Shown here in pieces: positions 28,734 through 38,677 of a stretch of DNA of 64,000 nucleotides. The translations under genes and the position numbers were made by a program. Numbering within the stretch: the stretch's first letter is position 1; each line of letters starts with the position of its first letter. Under the pieces are notes generated by a model that was not told where the DNA came from, ran no database searches, and worked only from the letters and a program-made list of their open reading frames with translations. This stretch comes from Pontibacter fetidus (GTDB taxonomy: Bacteria; Bacteroidota; Bacteroidia; Cytophagales; Hymenobacteraceae): assembly GCF_010119545.1 (NCBI RefSeq), contig NZ_JAAEAA010000012.1, forward strand, positions 1 through 64,000. Direction: 5' to 3'.

Positions 28734-28966
28734 CCTCTTTACCGCTGGGTCCTCATATAGCAATTTACCTATTTCTATACTTCAGCTATCGGCTTATTTA
28801 AATCTATAGTTTACCAGTAAGTTCCTGGTTATAGTTAGCAAGTTAAATACCTGACCATAAGCAACTATAGTCACTAACTTGCTTACTTCTTCTTAAAGGC
28901 AACACAACCCTAAAAATAAAACAGCAGCTATTTAAACAAATGTAAAGATTGGCAGTTTAAAATCCG

Positions 28967-28974
28967 TATTTTTG
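28967..28974 (+). promoter_or_regulatory. -7 element TATTTTTG of the hybrid kinase gene
   Basis: Matches TAnnTTTG 18 bp before the chosen ATG at 28993. No convincing -33 TTTG at the right distance was found. The element overlaps an in-frame TTG at 28972, which argues for the ATG as start. Confidence 0.4.
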
Positions 28975-28992
28975 TATCCAAATAGTGCGAAG

Positions 28993-31900
28993 ATGGAAGT
29001 TTTACAGGATGCGGCAACCCTGCTGAAGTTGTTGGAAAATGAGCGTATGGCGCGGCAGGAAGCGGAAAGTTTGGCCAAACAAAAAGACGCCGAAATAGAT
29101 GCCCTGAAGCAAAAGCTCATAACATTACATTTGCCCGGCACGGCTGCAACAACAACATCCCAACCCGAACTGCAGGCAGAATACCCAGATCCGATCATAC
29201 GGGTTGACCAGCAGGGCGATATATTATTTGTGAATGCTGCTGGCCGACAATTATTCGGCAAAATACCGGCTTCTCGAAAACTGGGCTTAAAACGCTTGTT
29301 CTTTAAAAAAGCTACTACCGCCTGGCGCGCTGGCAAACCTGTCACCCTGGAAACACACCTGCTTGGTAAATATTACCTTTTATTTATAGTGCCCCTCTCC
29401 GACAAAGGCTATGTAAATATTTACCTGAACGATATTACCGAACGCAAACAGGCCGAGCAGGCACTACAGGAAAGCCAGAACTTTGTTCGAAACATCGCGC
29501 ATACCATACCCAACATCATTTACATCTACGACCTGGAACAGGACCGTAGCATTTACCTGAACGAACAGATTGAGGCCGTACTGGGCTACACCAAACAGGA
29601 CATTGAAGCAATGGACGGCCATGTGTTTATGTCGCTGTTGCTGCCCGAAGAGTTGCCTAAAATGTACCATCACTTGTACAACATGCCGCAGGCACTGGAT
29701 GGTGAGATACGGCAAATTGAGTATCTGGTACGGAACAAGCACGGCGAAACAATAAACCTGCTCTGCCGCGAAAGTATTTTTAAGCGCAAGGATAACGGCC
29801 AGGTGGTGCAGGTAATTGGCTCTGCCGAAGATGTAACCCAGCTCCGGAATAAGAATAAGGCTTTAGTGGAGCAAAAGGAGTTTTACGAAGCTATACTTAA
29901 TCATATCCCTTCTGATATAGCCGTTTATAACAACCAGCTGCAATACATTTTTGTAAACCCGGTTGCTGTCTCGGACCCGGCGTTGCGCCAGTGGATTATC
30001 GGGAAAACAAATGAGGAATATTGTACCTACCGCAACGTACCTTTCGAGCGTATTGCAAACCGGTCGCATCACCTGCACCTGGCGCATACAAGCAAAAAGT
30101 TTGTTGCCTTTGAAGAGGAAATCATCAATAAGGAAGGCGAGGCATCGTACCATATCCGAAAACTAAACCCCGTAGTAGATGCGCAAGGTGATCTACAGAT
30201 GATCATCGGGCATGGCCTGAATATAACAGACCTGAAGCACGCCCAGCAGGAAATTGTTAAAAGCGAAGCCAAGAACCGTGCTATACTGGCAGCCATACCT
30301 GACCTCATGTTCATCATAAACGAGGACGGCATATACCTCGACATGAAAAACGTGGAGCAGGAACATTTACTGGTTCCTAAAGCCAGGGTTATTGGTGCCC
30401 ACATGCAAGACCTGCTGCCCAAAGAAATATGTGAAAACATTCTGACCCTCGTGCGCAAGGTGATAAGCACCGGTGAGCCTGAACGCACCGAATACGAACT
30501 GGAACTGGAAAGCGGAAAACACTATTATGAGGGCCGTATTATAAAGTATAGCTCAACCGAGGTGCTGGCTATTATACGGGATACTACAGAAGAACGCAAA
30601 GCCACACAGGCGGCTAAGGAACAAAACGAATTTATCCGGTCGGTGATGGATTCCAGCCCGAGTTTGATCTATGTAAAAAACCAGAATGGTGAATTTAAAC
30701 TGGTAAACCAGGAAGTAGCTAACCTTTATGGCAAGCCCATTGAGGAATTACTGAATGTAAGCCCGATTACTGTTGCAAATAATACCGAAGAGGTTGAGAC
30801 CTTTACCCATGACGACAGAATCGTGATTGAGCAACGTCGGGAGGTAGTGTCGGAACAGTGTTTTACAAAACCAAATGGCGAAGTGCTATGGTTTAAAACT
30901 ACCAAACGGCCTTTAATTACCAGCGACGGGCAGGTTAATGTGCTTGGCATCTCTACTGATATAACGGTACAGCGCCTGGCAAGCAAACAGTTAGAAGAAA
31001 GCGAAGAACTGTACCGCTTACTATCTGATAACTCTAAAGATGTGATCAGCCTGCATGAACTTAGCGGGCGCTATATTTTTATTTCAAAAGCCGCGGAAGA
31101 AATGCTAGGCTATGCGGTAACCGAAATTATTGGGAGTAAACCACAGCGCCTGATTCACCCTGATGATTATGAAAACCTGCGGAAAGGGTTTAAAGATGTG
31201 CTGGAATACAAGGCCAACACAAACGTAGAGCACCGCCTGGTTAAAAAAGACGGAAGTATAGTTTGGGCAGAAACGAACCTGAAGCCTGTTTTTGATAGCG
31301 ACGGAAATGTGATCAAGATACAGTCTTCGGCCCGTGATATAACCTTGCGCCGAAAAAATGCCGAGGCCCTGGCTCGCAGCGAAAAAAAATACAGAGACCT
31401 GATAAACTATAGCCAGGCCTACATTTGCGCCCACGACATGCAAGGCAAAGTGCTGTCGGTAAACCCGTATCTGGTTAATACACTTGGCTATACAGAGCAG
31501 GAAATGCTGGGCAAAGACCTTAAGACGTTCTTCCCGGAAGCCCACCGCGAAAACTTCAGTAGCTATATCAATAAATTTAAGGATTCGAACAATGTTGAGG
31601 GCGTGTTATGCATCCTGAACAAAGAACAACAGGAACGATACCTTTACTACCAGAACTATAAAGTGGAGGAGCCCGGATTGGAGCCCTACATTATAGGCCT
31701 GGCACAGGACATAACGGACCGATTGCAAACAGAAAAAGAGTTAAAAAATGCCAAAGAAGCTGCTGAAGAGTCTGCAAAGGTAAAAGAGAATTTTCTGGCT
31801 AACATGAGCCACGAGATACGCACCCCAATGAATGGTATTTTAGGGATGGCCGGCCTGCTCCAGAAAACCAACCTCGATGCATCGCAAAATAACTACCTTA

Positions 31901-33291
31901 AAATTATCAAGCAGTCAGCGGAGAACCTGCTGGTTGTGATAAACGACATACTGGATGTAGCCAAAATTGAAGCCGGAAAGCTTGACCTTGAGCAGATACC
32001 GTTTAACCTTGGCGATGCTGTTATAAACACGTTCAATACGCTGAACTATAAGGCCGAGGAAAAAGAGATCGCTTACCGGATGGAAAATGAGCACGTTAAC
32101 TGCCCGGTTGTTATCGGAGACCCCTACCGCCTGAACCAGGTATTGCTAAACCTGCTGAACAATGCTATTAAATTTACAGACGAAGGAAGTGTGCTGCTGC
32201 ATTGCCAGGTGCTGCATGAAGATGAGCAGGAACTGACCGTTGAGTTTGCTATATCTGATACGGGCATAGGTATACCGGAAGGTAAAAAGGACATTATATT
32301 TGAAGGCTTTACCCAGGCTTATTCCAGCATAACCCGTAAGTATGGCGGCTCCGGACTAGGGCTTAGCATCTGTAAAAACCTGGTAGAAATGCAGGGCGGC
32401 CGTATTTGGGCAGAAAGTGAAGAAGGAAAAGGCAGTACATTTAAATTTATACTTACTTACCCCAAAGCAGCTCAAAACCAACAATCAGAAACTACCAAAA
32501 CAGCGGTTGATTTTGACAGCCTGGAGCCATTGCATGTGCTTGTTGCCGAAGATAACGAGATTAATATCTTCCTGGCCAAATCGATACTGGAAGGCTGGCA
32601 GTTTAAGGTAGATGTAGCTCAGAATGGTCAGGAAGCTGTAACTATGGCAGAAACCGGTAAGTATGATATTATACTGATGGATATACAGATGCCTGAAATG
32701 AGCGGGATTGATGCCACCTTACATTTACGCGCTAACGCTAACCAGGAAATTGCCCGTGTACCTATCATAGCGCTTACAGCCAATGCCTTTAAAGGAGATG
32801 CAGAAAAGTACCTGAGCGTTGGCATGAATGACTATATCTCGAAACCGTTTGAGGAAGAAACCCTCTATATAAAGTTGGCTACGTTACTGCCACACAAAAT
32901 CAAACCTAAACAAAAGACAACTATAGCAGAAGATAAACCAGCGCAACCTGCAACACCACTTTACGACCTTGAAATGCTACAGAAGCTTGGACGCGGTAAC
33001 CAGGAATTTATAAACCGTACGATACACCTGTTCATTCAAACTGCACCTCAAACTATAGCTACCTTGCAAACTTGCGCCCAGGCCGAGGATTGGGAAGGCG
33101 TAAGTGCGGCAGCTCATAAGCTTAAATCTACGATAGATACCTTACGGATTACACAGCTAAAGCAGGTAGTGAGAGAACTGGAAGATCAGGAAGCTTGTGT
33201 TACCAACCCGACAAAAGCTAAGGAATTGGTCAACTTTACTTCGGATCATATAAACCAGGTAATTAAAGAGATAGCCGTTGATATTAAGTAA
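28993..33291 (+). CDS. Multi-PAS hybrid histidine kinase with receiver and Hpt domains
   Basis: A large cytosolic sensor of 1432 residues without clear membrane spans. A short coiled coil (about 5-45) leads into seven PAS units; starts visible include [46 protein letters not shown] and [15 protein letters not shown]. HisKA holds His940 ([14 protein letters not shown]), and the HATPase has [21 protein letters not shown] and [16 protein letters not shown] receiver follows with Asp1230 (LMDIQMPEM), then Hpt with His1375 (AAHKLKST). It is thus a complete phosphorelay module; the final acceptor is outside this protein. The soluble multi-PAS sensor suggests internal redox or metabolite sensing. Confidence 0.94.
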   Translation: MEVLQDAATLLKLLENERMARQEAESLAKQKDAEIDALKQKLITLHLPGTAATTTSQPELQAEYPDPIIRVDQQGDILFVNAAGRQLFGKIPASRKLGLKRLFFKKATTAWRAGKPVTLETHLLGKYYLLFIVPLSDKGYVNIYLNDITERKQAEQALQESQNFVRNIAHTIPNIIYIYDLEQDRSIYLNEQIEAVLGYTKQDIEAMDGHVFMSLLLPEELPKMYHHLYNMPQALDGEIRQIEYLVRNKHGETINLLCRESIFKRKDNGQVVQVIGSAEDVTQLRNKNKALVEQKEFYEAILNHIPSDIAVYNNQLQYIFVNPVAVSDPALRQWIIGKTNEEYCTYRNVPFERIANRSHHLHLAHTSKKFVAFEEEIINKEGEASYHIRKLNPVVDAQGDLQMIIGHGLNITDLKHAQQEIVKSEAKNRAILAAIPDLMFIINEDGIYLDMKNVEQEHLLVPKARVIGAHMQDLLPKEICENILTLVRKVISTGEPERTEYELELESGKHYYEGRIIKYSSTEVLAIIRDTTEERKATQAAKEQNEFIRSVMDSSPSLIYVKNQNGEFKLVNQEVANLYGKPIEELLNVSPITVANNTEEVETFTHDDRIVIEQRREVVSEQCFTKPNGEVLWFKTTKRPLITSDGQVNVLGISTDITVQRLASKQLEESEELYRLLSDNSKDVISLHELSGRYIFISKAAEEMLGYAVTEIIGSKPQRLIHPDDYENLRKGFKDVLEYKANTNVEHRLVKKDGSIVWAETNLKPVFDSDGNVIKIQSSARDITLRRKNAEALARSEKKYRDLINYSQAYICAHDMQGKVLSVNPYLVNTLGYTEQEMLGKDLKTFFPEAHRENFSSYINKFKDSNNVEGVLCILNKEQQERYLYYQNYKVEEPGLEPYIIGLAQDITDRLQTEKELKNAKEAAEESAKVKENFLANMSHEIRTPMNGILGMAGLLQKTNLDASQNNYLKIIKQSAENLLVVINDILDVAKIEAGKLDLEQIPFNLGDAVINTFNTLNYKAEEKEIAYRMENEHVNCPVVIGDPYRLNQVLLNLLNNAIKFTDEGSVLLHCQVLHEDEQELTVEFAISDTGIGIPEGKKDIIFEGFTQAYSSITRKYGGSGLGLSICKNLVEMQGGRIWAESEEGKGSTFKFILTYPKAAQNQQSETTKTAVDFDSLEPLHVLVAEDNEINIFLAKSILEGWQFKVDVAQNGQEAVTMAETGKYDIILMDIQMPEMSGIDATLHLRANANQEIARVPIIALTANAFKGDAEKYLSVGMNDYISKPFEEETLYIKLATLLPHKIKPKQKTTIAEDKPAQPATPLYDLEMLQKLGRGNQEFINRTIHLFIQTAPQTIATLQTCAQAEDWEGVSAAAHKLKSTIDTLRITQLKQVVRELEDQEACVTNPTKAKELVNFTSDHINQVIKEIAVDIK

Positions 33292-33320
33292 ATTACTTTA
33301 ACTAGAACTATAAGTATTTG

Positions 33321-34145
33321 TCAGGCAGATTCATTTAAGAGGTAGCCGCAATTGTAACAGTATTTAGCACCGGGCACATGCCCTACCAACTGGCAATTGG
33401 GACAAACCTCCGAATTGGTCAGTTGCTTTTCGGAGCGGGTCATTTCTACGGTAACGATACCGGTGGGCACTGCAATAATACCGTAGCCCATAATCATAAC
33501 GCAACTGGCTAGTATCTGGCCAAGCGGTGTTTGCGGGGCAATGTCTCCGTAGCCTACGGTAGTCAGGGTAACTATAGTCCAGTAAATACTTTTAGGTATA
33601 CTTGTAAATCCGCTTGCTGCCCCTTCAATTACAAACATCATAGACCCAATTATTACCACAAGTAGCAGAACTGTACCCAGAAAAACAGCTATTTTGGTAA
33701 AACTTGCCTGCAGTGCCCGGGTCAGCACTTTCCCTTCGTTTATAAAATGCGTGAGCTTAAAAATACGGGCTATCCTTAGCAGCCTTAACACTCTCACTAT
33801 CAGGAAATACTGGGCACCAATTACAAAAAGGCTTAAATAGGTCGGGATAATAGAAAACAGGTCTACGAGGCCGAAAAAGGAGAATATATACTTTAAAGGC
33901 CTGGGAGAACTATAGATCCGGAGCAGGTACTCTAAGGTAAACAGTATAGTAAAAGCCCATTCCAGTTTTTGAAAAAGCGGTAGATACGCTCTGCGGAGGT
34001 AGGTTACTGTTTCAAGCGATACGATGATGACACTAGCGAGGATAAGAATGAGCAGGATGATGTCGAATGTCTTTCCCGCGGTCGTTTCGGATTCAAAAAC
34101 GATGCTGTGCAACTTCCTTCTGTTCGACAGGATATCCTTTTTCAT
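33321..34145 (-). CDS. Voltage-gated-type potassium channel with C-terminal zinc ribbon
   Basis: A 274-residue inner-membrane channel of six-span layout. An S4-like helix (VLRLLRIARIFKL) carries regularly spaced arginines; the pore has the selectivity filter TVGYGD (TLTTVGYGDIAPQTPLG). After S6 (SCVMIMGYGIIAVPTGIV) the C-terminus holds a treble-clef or zinc-ribbon-type motif: CPNC, then about 16 residues, then CYNCG. The ribbon could be a ligand- or redox-sensitive gate or a tetramer clamp, but that is inference. It is convergent with the hybrid kinase gene. Confidence 0.9.
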   Translation of the reverse strand: MKKDILSNRRKLHSIVFESETTAGKTFDIILLILILASVIIVSLETVTYLRRAYLPLFQKLEWAFTILFTLEYLLRIYSSPRPLKYIFSFFGLVDLFSIIPTYLSLFVIGAQYFLIVRVLRLLRIARIFKLTHFINEGKVLTRALQASFTKIAVFLGTVLLLVVIIGSMMFVIEGAASGFTSIPKSIYWTIVTLTTVGYGDIAPQTPLGQILASCVMIMGYGIIAVPTGIVTVEMTRSEKQLTNSEVCPNCQLVGHVPGAKYCYNCGYLLNESA

Positions 34146-34194
34146 ATTGGGCTTATACGGGGCGAAGCAATGTTGTAGATGCAGATATCGCCAT

Positions 34195-34235
34195 ATAAAC
34201 GTATAGCCGCTGATGGGCAGCGGCTATACGTTTAT
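34195..34235. repeat. Perfect 18-bp inverted repeat (hairpin)
   Basis: ATAAACGTATAGCCGCTG is followed by a 5-nt loop (ATGGG) and its exact complement. It lies between the CNBD gene stop (34252) and the channel gene start (34145). No T-run follows on the minus strand; A-rich DNA lies on the other side. It is either a terminator lacking a U-tail or a regulatory palindrome for the channel gene. Confidence 0.75.
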
Positions 34236-34251
34236 ACTTAAAAAAAATTAC

Positions 34252-34617
34252 TTATTCGTAAGAGGCGGCAGTAAGCATGGCATGTTTGCTCATTTGCTGT
34301 ATCAGGTATAAACGTAAGGTGGCATCTACCTGCAACATTTGCTGTAACTCTTCCTTCGAAATACAGATAACCGTAGCCGGCTCTTTTACAACTACTGTCT
34401 GACTATAGGTTTCATGCATCAGGTCTGGTAAACCCAGCAGTGTACCGGCCTGTACGGTGCGTGGCAGCCCACCAACCGGGGTTACTTGTGCGCTACCACT
34501 TATCAGGTAATATAACTCCTGGTTAGGGTTGCCAGCTGCAAACAAACAGGTATCGGGCGCAACCAACGTATGGTTTCCTTTAACCTGTCCCTCCTCAATC
34601 ATCTTCCTGAATAACAT
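34252..34617 (-). CDS. Stand-alone cyclic-nucleotide-binding-like (cupin) protein
   Basis: A 121-residue protein consisting of one Crp-type beta-roll: LFAAGNPNQELYYLISGSAQV, then AGTLLGLPDLM and a C-terminal helix. No DNA-binding domain follows. The phosphate-binding cassette is not clearly canonical, so cyclic nucleotide binding is uncertain. I chose the ATG at 34617; the frame extends to a TTG at 34665. It follows the universal stress gene by 60 bp on the same strand and should share its Fnr-type promoter. A signalling or partner-binding role is inferred. Confidence 0.75.
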   Translation of the reverse strand: MLFRKMIEEGQVKGNHTLVAPDTCLFAAGNPNQELYYLISGSAQVTPVGGLPRTVQAGTLLGLPDLMHETYSQTVVVKEPATVICISKEELQQMLQVDATLRLYLIQQMSKHAMLTAASYE

Positions 34618-34677
34618 AATCGGGTTATAAAATGTCTGCAAAAATAACGTATATGGCCGAAGCAAAAATAATTGTTA

Positions 34678-35589
34678 CTAATTTACAAGGACTAATTCCT
34701 TGTTAAATTCCGGCTGAGCTGCTTGTTTGCTTCTGCAGTTATCGCAGCAACCAGAACAGGGTTTGCTTTTAACTTGCCTGAAAGTAACCAGCGGAATCTG
34801 GGTATGGTATGCCTGAGTTTTTACATATGTGTTACTGAAAAGCCGCTGCATCAGGTAATTGTCCTGGGTTGCCAGTATAAGTAAGTCGGCCTCCTGCTGC
34901 TCAGCAAAATCACTGATACCCTCCAGCATGTCCTCTTCTTCCAGTAATTTATAGGTTACATCGTACCCTTCCAGCAACAGCTGTACTTCGCGCATGGCCA
35001 TCTTTATTTTTGCACGTGCATTACGTTCAGCGGCACTATACAGCTGTACCATAGTTAGTTGCGCATTTACCTGCTTCACAAAATCTGCAATGCGCTTCAG
35101 CACACTTACATCTCGGTCGGTAAAATCTGTAGCAAAAACGAGGTGGTTTAATTTCTGAAATTGCACTTGCAGAGGCAAAGTCAGTACCGGGCAACTCAGC
35201 AGTTCCATTATAGCTGATGCGTGGTTGGCTAGCTGCTGCTCCCCTTCCGGCACCGGGCAGGCTTCCATCACCACCATATCCACGTAGTAATCCTGAACTA
35301 TAGTTTTTATACAGTTACGAAGCGTACCTGGCCTAACAAGACATTCAAACCGGGTAAAACCTGTCCCTGTCTCATGGTGCCGTAAAAGTACCCGCTCGCC
35401 AAATGTACGAAGTGCCTGAATCAGCCTGTTCTGTTGCGTAAATGTGAGATCGGTGGACTGGGTGGCATGTACCAATAACACTTCTGCGTCTAAAGCTTTT
35501 GCCAGATGACCTGCGTATTTCAGCAGTTTTTCGCTTACCTCATCAAAATTGATTGGTACCAGTATCCGCTTTACCTGATTTGTTTCCAT
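34678..35589 (-). CDS. Tandem universal stress protein with C-terminal cysteine cluster
   Basis: A 303-residue protein of two UspA domains: residues 8-145 (ILVPINFDEVSEKLLKYAGH...VMEACPVPEG) and 150-278 (LVFATDFTDRDVSVLKRIADF...LLILATQDN). Neither half shows a full GxxGx9GS ATP motif by eye. The last 25 residues contain CSGCCDNC, an unusual cysteine-rich tail that could bind metal or sense redox state. Two Fnr-type boxes with a -7-like element precede the gene, which places it with the cco promoters. UspA proteins are known to be induced by Fnr-type regulators in other bacteria. Confidence 0.88.
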   Translation of the reverse strand: METNQVKRILVPINFDEVSEKLLKYAGHLAKALDAEVLLVHATQSTDLTFTQQNRLIQALRTFGERVLLRHHETGTGFTRFECLVRPGTLRNCIKTIVQDYYVDMVVMEACPVPEGEQQLANHASAIMELLSCPVLTLPLQVQFQKLNHLVFATDFTDRDVSVLKRIADFVKQVNAQLTMVQLYSAAERNARAKIKMAMREVQLLLEGYDVTYKLLEEEDMLEGISDFAEQQEADLLILATQDNYLMQRLFSNTYVKTQAYHTQIPLVTFRQVKSKPCSGCCDNCRSKQAAQPEFNKELVLVN

Positions 35590-35612
35590 AGTTTCCCCTG
35601 TTTTGTATAGCG

Positions 35613-35678
35613 TAAAGTTATAGGTAAGGCTATGGCTATGCAGTGAGTATGGTCACTGACGGAAATGACTTATGTCAG
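35613..35678 (-). promoter_or_regulatory. Tandem Fnr-type promoter of usp
   Basis: Two TGA-N6-TCA boxes: 35643-35656 (GTGAG-TATG-GTCAC) and 35665-35678 (ATGAC-TTAT-GTCAG). Centres are 22 bp apart. A -7-like element (TAACTTTA on the minus strand, 35613-35620) is centred 33 bp from the proximal box. An activator would therefore sit at about -41 and -63. The proximal box is the least perfect of the set. The usp ATG is at 35589. Confidence 0.7.
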
Positions 35679-35708
35679 TTTAGAATAGGGTAAACTATAG
35701 TTACCTTC

Positions 35709-35744
35709 TAAAAAAAATAAGCTGTAAGGTTGGCTTACAGCTTA
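35709..35744 (-). terminator. Intrinsic terminator after the DsbD_2-like gene
   Basis: An 11-bp perfect stem (TAAGCTGTAAG and complement, 35718-35744), loop GTTGG, with a T-rich tract following on the minus strand. It lies 5 bp beyond the gene's stop codon. Confidence 0.8.
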
Positions 35745-35748
35745 TAGT

Positions 35749-36480
35749 TTATTTTGCTCTTGCTACGGCAGGTTTACTGCAGCAACTCATTTCGGTTTTA
35801 TGCGCCTGGGTTTCGATAACCTTTGGACTAAGATACGGTATGCCCAAACCAAGGCCACGAACTATAAATAGTATTGCCAGCGTCATGCCAATATAAGGCA
35901 CTGCCCTGTTAAACATACCACGCATTTTTAAGCTGATGAGTTTGCCGGATAAAGAAACTATAAACATCAGCGGGAATGTGCCTAAGCCAAATAAAGCCAT
36001 GTACAGCATGGCCCCTCCTACGCCCGGCGCGCTTATAGCTCCGGCAAGGGCAATGTATACAAAACCACAAGGAAGTAAGCCGTTTAGCAGGCCAACCATA
36101 AACAACGAACCCAACGAGTTTTTCTGGAAATAATATCCCAGTTTTCGTCTTACCCAGGCCATCAGTTTATCGGCACCTAAAACACTGGCAGACTTACCTT
36201 TAACAGCAGCCGGTAAAACCAACAATAGAAGTATAAGTATACCAGAAACGATAGATACTGTTTGCTGCAACCCAGCCATTTGCAATGACTCGCCGAATAC
36301 GCCAGCCAAAGCACCAAGCAAAGCGTAAGTAACTATACGCCCGCTATTGTACAGGAGCCGGCCGGCATAGTATCGCCAGCCGGTGCTCCCGACAAAGGGT
36401 AGCGCCATTGCTATAGGGCCGCACATCCCGACACAATGGAAACTACCTACTAACCCGAAAATAAAACCTGCCCAGATCAT
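35749..36480 (-). CDS. DsbD_2/TauE-type membrane protein of the cbb3 locus
   Basis: A polytopic inner-membrane protein of 243 residues (start at ATG 36480, 3 bp after the ccoH stop; an extension to 36555 overlaps ccoH and is unlikely). FGLVGSFHCVGMCGPIAMALPF holds a His and Cys in the first span, and later spans include SLFMVGLLNGLLPCGFVYIAL. These HxxxMCGP and LPCG motifs mark the DsbD_2/UreH-like family often called sulfite exporter in databases. In cbb3 loci such proteins are usually thought to serve copper supply or thiol redox during assembly. The C-terminus ends with a CC pair. Confidence 0.85.
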   Translation of the reverse strand: MIWAGFIFGLVGSFHCVGMCGPIAMALPFVGSTGWRYYAGRLLYNSGRIVTYALLGALAGVFGESLQMAGLQQTVSIVSGILILLLLVLPAAVKGKSASVLGADKLMAWVRRKLGYYFQKNSLGSLFMVGLLNGLLPCGFVYIALAGAISAPGVGGAMLYMALFGLGTFPLMFIVSLSGKLISLKMRGMFNRAVPYIGMTLAILFIVRGLGLGIPYLSPKVIETQAHKTEMSCCSKPAVARAK

Positions 36481-36482
36481 GG

Positions 36483-36953
36483 CTATTTTATTTGAATGGT
36501 TTTTTCTGAATAATATGCCTCTTTGCCATCGCTGAAGTCCACGCGCACTTTCCATACGCCGCTTTCCAGGTCTTGTACTTCCAGCAACTGGCTCTGGTCG
36601 CGGCCTAACTGCAACGGTAACTTCTTATCCATCGCATCGTCAGACGGCCGGAAAAGCGTAATGGTACCAGCCAGGCTTTTTTCTTTATAAGTAGCAGGCA
36701 GTTGCAGCAGTATAGATTTTGCTTCTTGGTTATAGTTCAGCATCACATCGCCTAAGGCCTGCGTGCGTTTTACCTTTTCAATCTGGTCCTGGTACTTAAT
36801 TTCCTGCTCGTAATAATCTTTGCTTACCAGGTCCACATCCTGGTTCATGGCTTTGTACACAAACATGGCAATGTAGGCCATAAAACACACCATCGCCACT
36901 ATAATCATGTAAGGCCAAAGTGTAAAGCTTTTATTTTTATCTGATGATCTCAT
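36483..36953 (-). CDS. ccoH: FixH/CcoH family protein
   Basis: A 156-residue membrane-anchored protein. One span near residues 12-32 (WPYMIIVAMVCFMAYIAMFVY) is followed by DLVSKDYYEQEIKYQDQI, the family signature, and a periplasmic beta-sandwich ending SDGKEAYYSEKTIQIK. FixH/CcoH is needed for assembly or stability of cbb3 oxidase. It lies 51 bp after ccoG and 2 bp before the DsbD_2-like gene, so the three form one operon from the ccoG promoter. Confidence 0.9.
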   Translation of the reverse strand: MRSSDKNKSFTLWPYMIIVAMVCFMAYIAMFVYKAMNQDVDLVSKDYYEQEIKYQDQIEKVKRTQALGDVMLNYNQEAKSILLQLPATYKEKSLAGTITLFRPSDDAMDKKLPLQLGRDQSQLLEVQDLESGVWKVRVDFSDGKEAYYSEKTIQIK

Positions 36954-37004
36954 CTGTATAATCTCTATAGTATGTCCGGTAAAGACACGTTTTAACTTAC
37001 TGAC

Positions 37005-38408
37005 TTAGTTGGCTGGCCCTAAAAACTTAGTATCGGTTTTCGTGATCAGCTCGTTGCCATTGTACACTCCTATCTCTATTTCGGAGTTCATGCCTGTCAG
37101 GTCCTGCTTCGCTATCTCTGCAAAGAAAACTGCTTCCACAATGCCTTGTGCCGGAAGTACAAGCTCGTTTCCTACTACTTTTATAGTTCCTTCCTTGTCC
37201 AGCAGCTTTAGGGTAAGCGGCATGTCGTGGTTGGTTTTATTGATAACAGAAATGTTGTACAGGTTCTTAATATGCCCCTGCTCTGTTTTCTGATAGAGTT
37301 GTCCCGGGGTGCGCAGTATAGTGGCTTCGGCCTCGTCGCGGGTTAGCAATAAGGTGGTAAGTGCGGTCAGCAATATAGCCAGCACCGCCGTGTAGCCCAT
37401 TACCCGGTTAGTGAAGAACGTCCATTTGGTTCCTTTCTCAATCGCTTCTTCAGACTCATAACGGATCAAACCTTCCGGCTTATCGATCATGCGCATGATG
37501 TCGTTGCAGGCATCAATACAGGCAGTACAGTTAATGCACTCTAATTGCTGCGCGCCGTTACGGATATCTATACCTGTCGGACATACCTGCACGCACTGGT
37601 TACAATCTATACAATCGCCTTCGGTGCGCTCCTGCCCTTTTCTGAGTTTGCCGCGCGGTTCGCCTCGACCATAGTCATAAGCCACTACCACGGTTTTTTT
37701 ATCCTGCATTACACCCTGCAAACGGCCATACGGACAAACTATAGTACAAACCTGCTCCCGGAAAGAAGCAAATACCCAGTAAAACACACCCGTAAATGCC
37801 AGCAACGACCCGAAACCGATCATGTGGTTAAAAGGCCCTTCGGTAACAACTTTCTGCAGTTCGTCTATGCCAATTACATAAGCCAGAAACAGGTTAGAGA
37901 TAACGAACGAGATTAGCAGGAAAATAGCAGTTTTAGAACCCTTTTTAAGGATCTTTTCTGCATTCCAGGGCATCTTATCCAGCGCTTTCTGTTTGGTATA
38001 GTCTCCTTCAATGGCATATTCTATTCTGCGGAATACCATCTCCAGGAAAATAGTTTGCGGGCAAACCCAGCCGCAGAAAATACGCCCGTACACCACCGTA
38101 AAAAGGATGATGAACACGACCAGCGTGAGGAATGCAATAACAAGTATAAAAAAGTCCTGGGGCCAGAACAGCACCCCGAAAATAACAAACTTTCGCTCTA
38201 TAATATTAAACATGAGCAGCGGCAAGCCATTTACCTTTATAAACGGACCAGCAAATAACAAGGCCAGCAGTAAATAGCTGACATATTTGCGATAGTTGTA
38301 TAGTTTACCTTTCGGCTTGCGCGGGTACACCCAAACGCGTTTACCCTGTTCATCTACTGTCGAGATGTGGTCCCGAAATTCATCGGTTGGTTTTATTTTA
38401 GTTGCCAT
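37005..38408 (-). CDS. ccoG: Cytochrome c oxidase accessory protein CcoG/FixG
   Basis: A 467-residue polyferredoxin. Five or so spans (for example YVSYLLLALLFAGPFIKV) surround FCGWVCPQTIF, and the cytosolic part has two [4Fe-4S] motifs: CIDCNQCVQVCP and CINCTACIDAC. A C-terminal immunoglobulin-like domain (FixG_C, about 365-467) ends the protein. CcoG reduces Cu(II) for delivery to the CuB site of cbb3 in characterised bacteria. It heads the ccoG-ccoH-DsbD_2 operon and has its own tandem Fnr-type promoter. Confidence 0.96.
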   Translation of the reverse strand: MATKIKPTDEFRDHISTVDEQGKRVWVYPRKPKGKLYNYRKYVSYLLLALLFAGPFIKVNGLPLLMFNIIERKFVIFGVLFWPQDFFILVIAFLTLVVFIILFTVVYGRIFCGWVCPQTIFLEMVFRRIEYAIEGDYTKQKALDKMPWNAEKILKKGSKTAIFLLISFVISNLFLAYVIGIDELQKVVTEGPFNHMIGFGSLLAFTGVFYWVFASFREQVCTIVCPYGRLQGVMQDKKTVVVAYDYGRGEPRGKLRKGQERTEGDCIDCNQCVQVCPTGIDIRNGAQQLECINCTACIDACNDIMRMIDKPEGLIRYESEEAIEKGTKWTFFTNRVMGYTAVLAILLTALTTLLLTRDEAEATILRTPGQLYQKTEQGHIKNLYNISVINKTNHDMPLTLKLLDKEGTIKVVGNELVLPAQGIVEAVFFAEIAKQDLTGMNSEIEIGVYNGNELITKTDTKFLGPAN

Positions 38409-38495
38409 GGCAGTGGTAATTTGTGCGGAGATTAGTCCTGCCTGATTAAATGAAAGTATAAAATCGGTACTCTGAAATCGTAAAATCTACTGTTG

Positions 38496-38561
38496 CAAAT
38501 TTCCTTAATTGGACCTCCCAAAAAGATGACCTACGTCATAGAATGAGGTGATTGTGGTCAG
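38496..38561 (-). promoter_or_regulatory. Tandem Fnr-type promoter of ccoG
   Basis: Boxes at 38526-38539 (ATGAC-CTAC-GTCAT, a perfect palindrome) and 38548-38561 (GTGAT-TGTG-GTCAG), with centres 22 bp apart. GAAATTTG on the minus strand at 38496-38503 is the -7-like element, centred 33 bp from the proximal box. The same GAAATTTG occurs at the same place before ccoNO. The ccoG ATG is at 38408. Confidence 0.8.
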
Positions 38562-38610
38562 TTATAGGTACTATAGTTGCCCACTGAAGAGCTATAGTTA
38601 GAGCAGGTAC

Positions 38611-38651
38611 AAAATAAAAGTTGCAGGCACTATAGTTTAGCACCTGCAACT
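38611..38651 (-). terminator. Terminator after ccoP with ACTATAGT in its loop
   Basis: A 9-bp stem AGTTGCAGG/CCTGCAACT (38619-38651) with a 15-nt loop, followed on the minus strand by a T-rich tract (TTTTATTTT). The loop contains ACTATAGT, the core of the iterated palindrome. Confidence 0.75.
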
Positions 38652-38677
38652 CTCATCTCGTTTTCAAAAATTATACG

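Noticed and set aside
28932-29345. Minus-strand open frame over the start of the hybrid kinase
   Set aside because: It overlaps the kinase coding region entirely and lacks known motifs.
34195-34235. Fnr-type operator for the K+ channel gene
   Set aside because: The inverted repeat lacks the TGA-N6-TCA core and any -7 element at the conserved distance.
36480-36555. N-terminal extension of the DsbD_2-like protein
   Set aside because: It overlaps ccoH by 73 bp and is basic and unconserved; the ATG at 36480 directly follows the ccoH stop.
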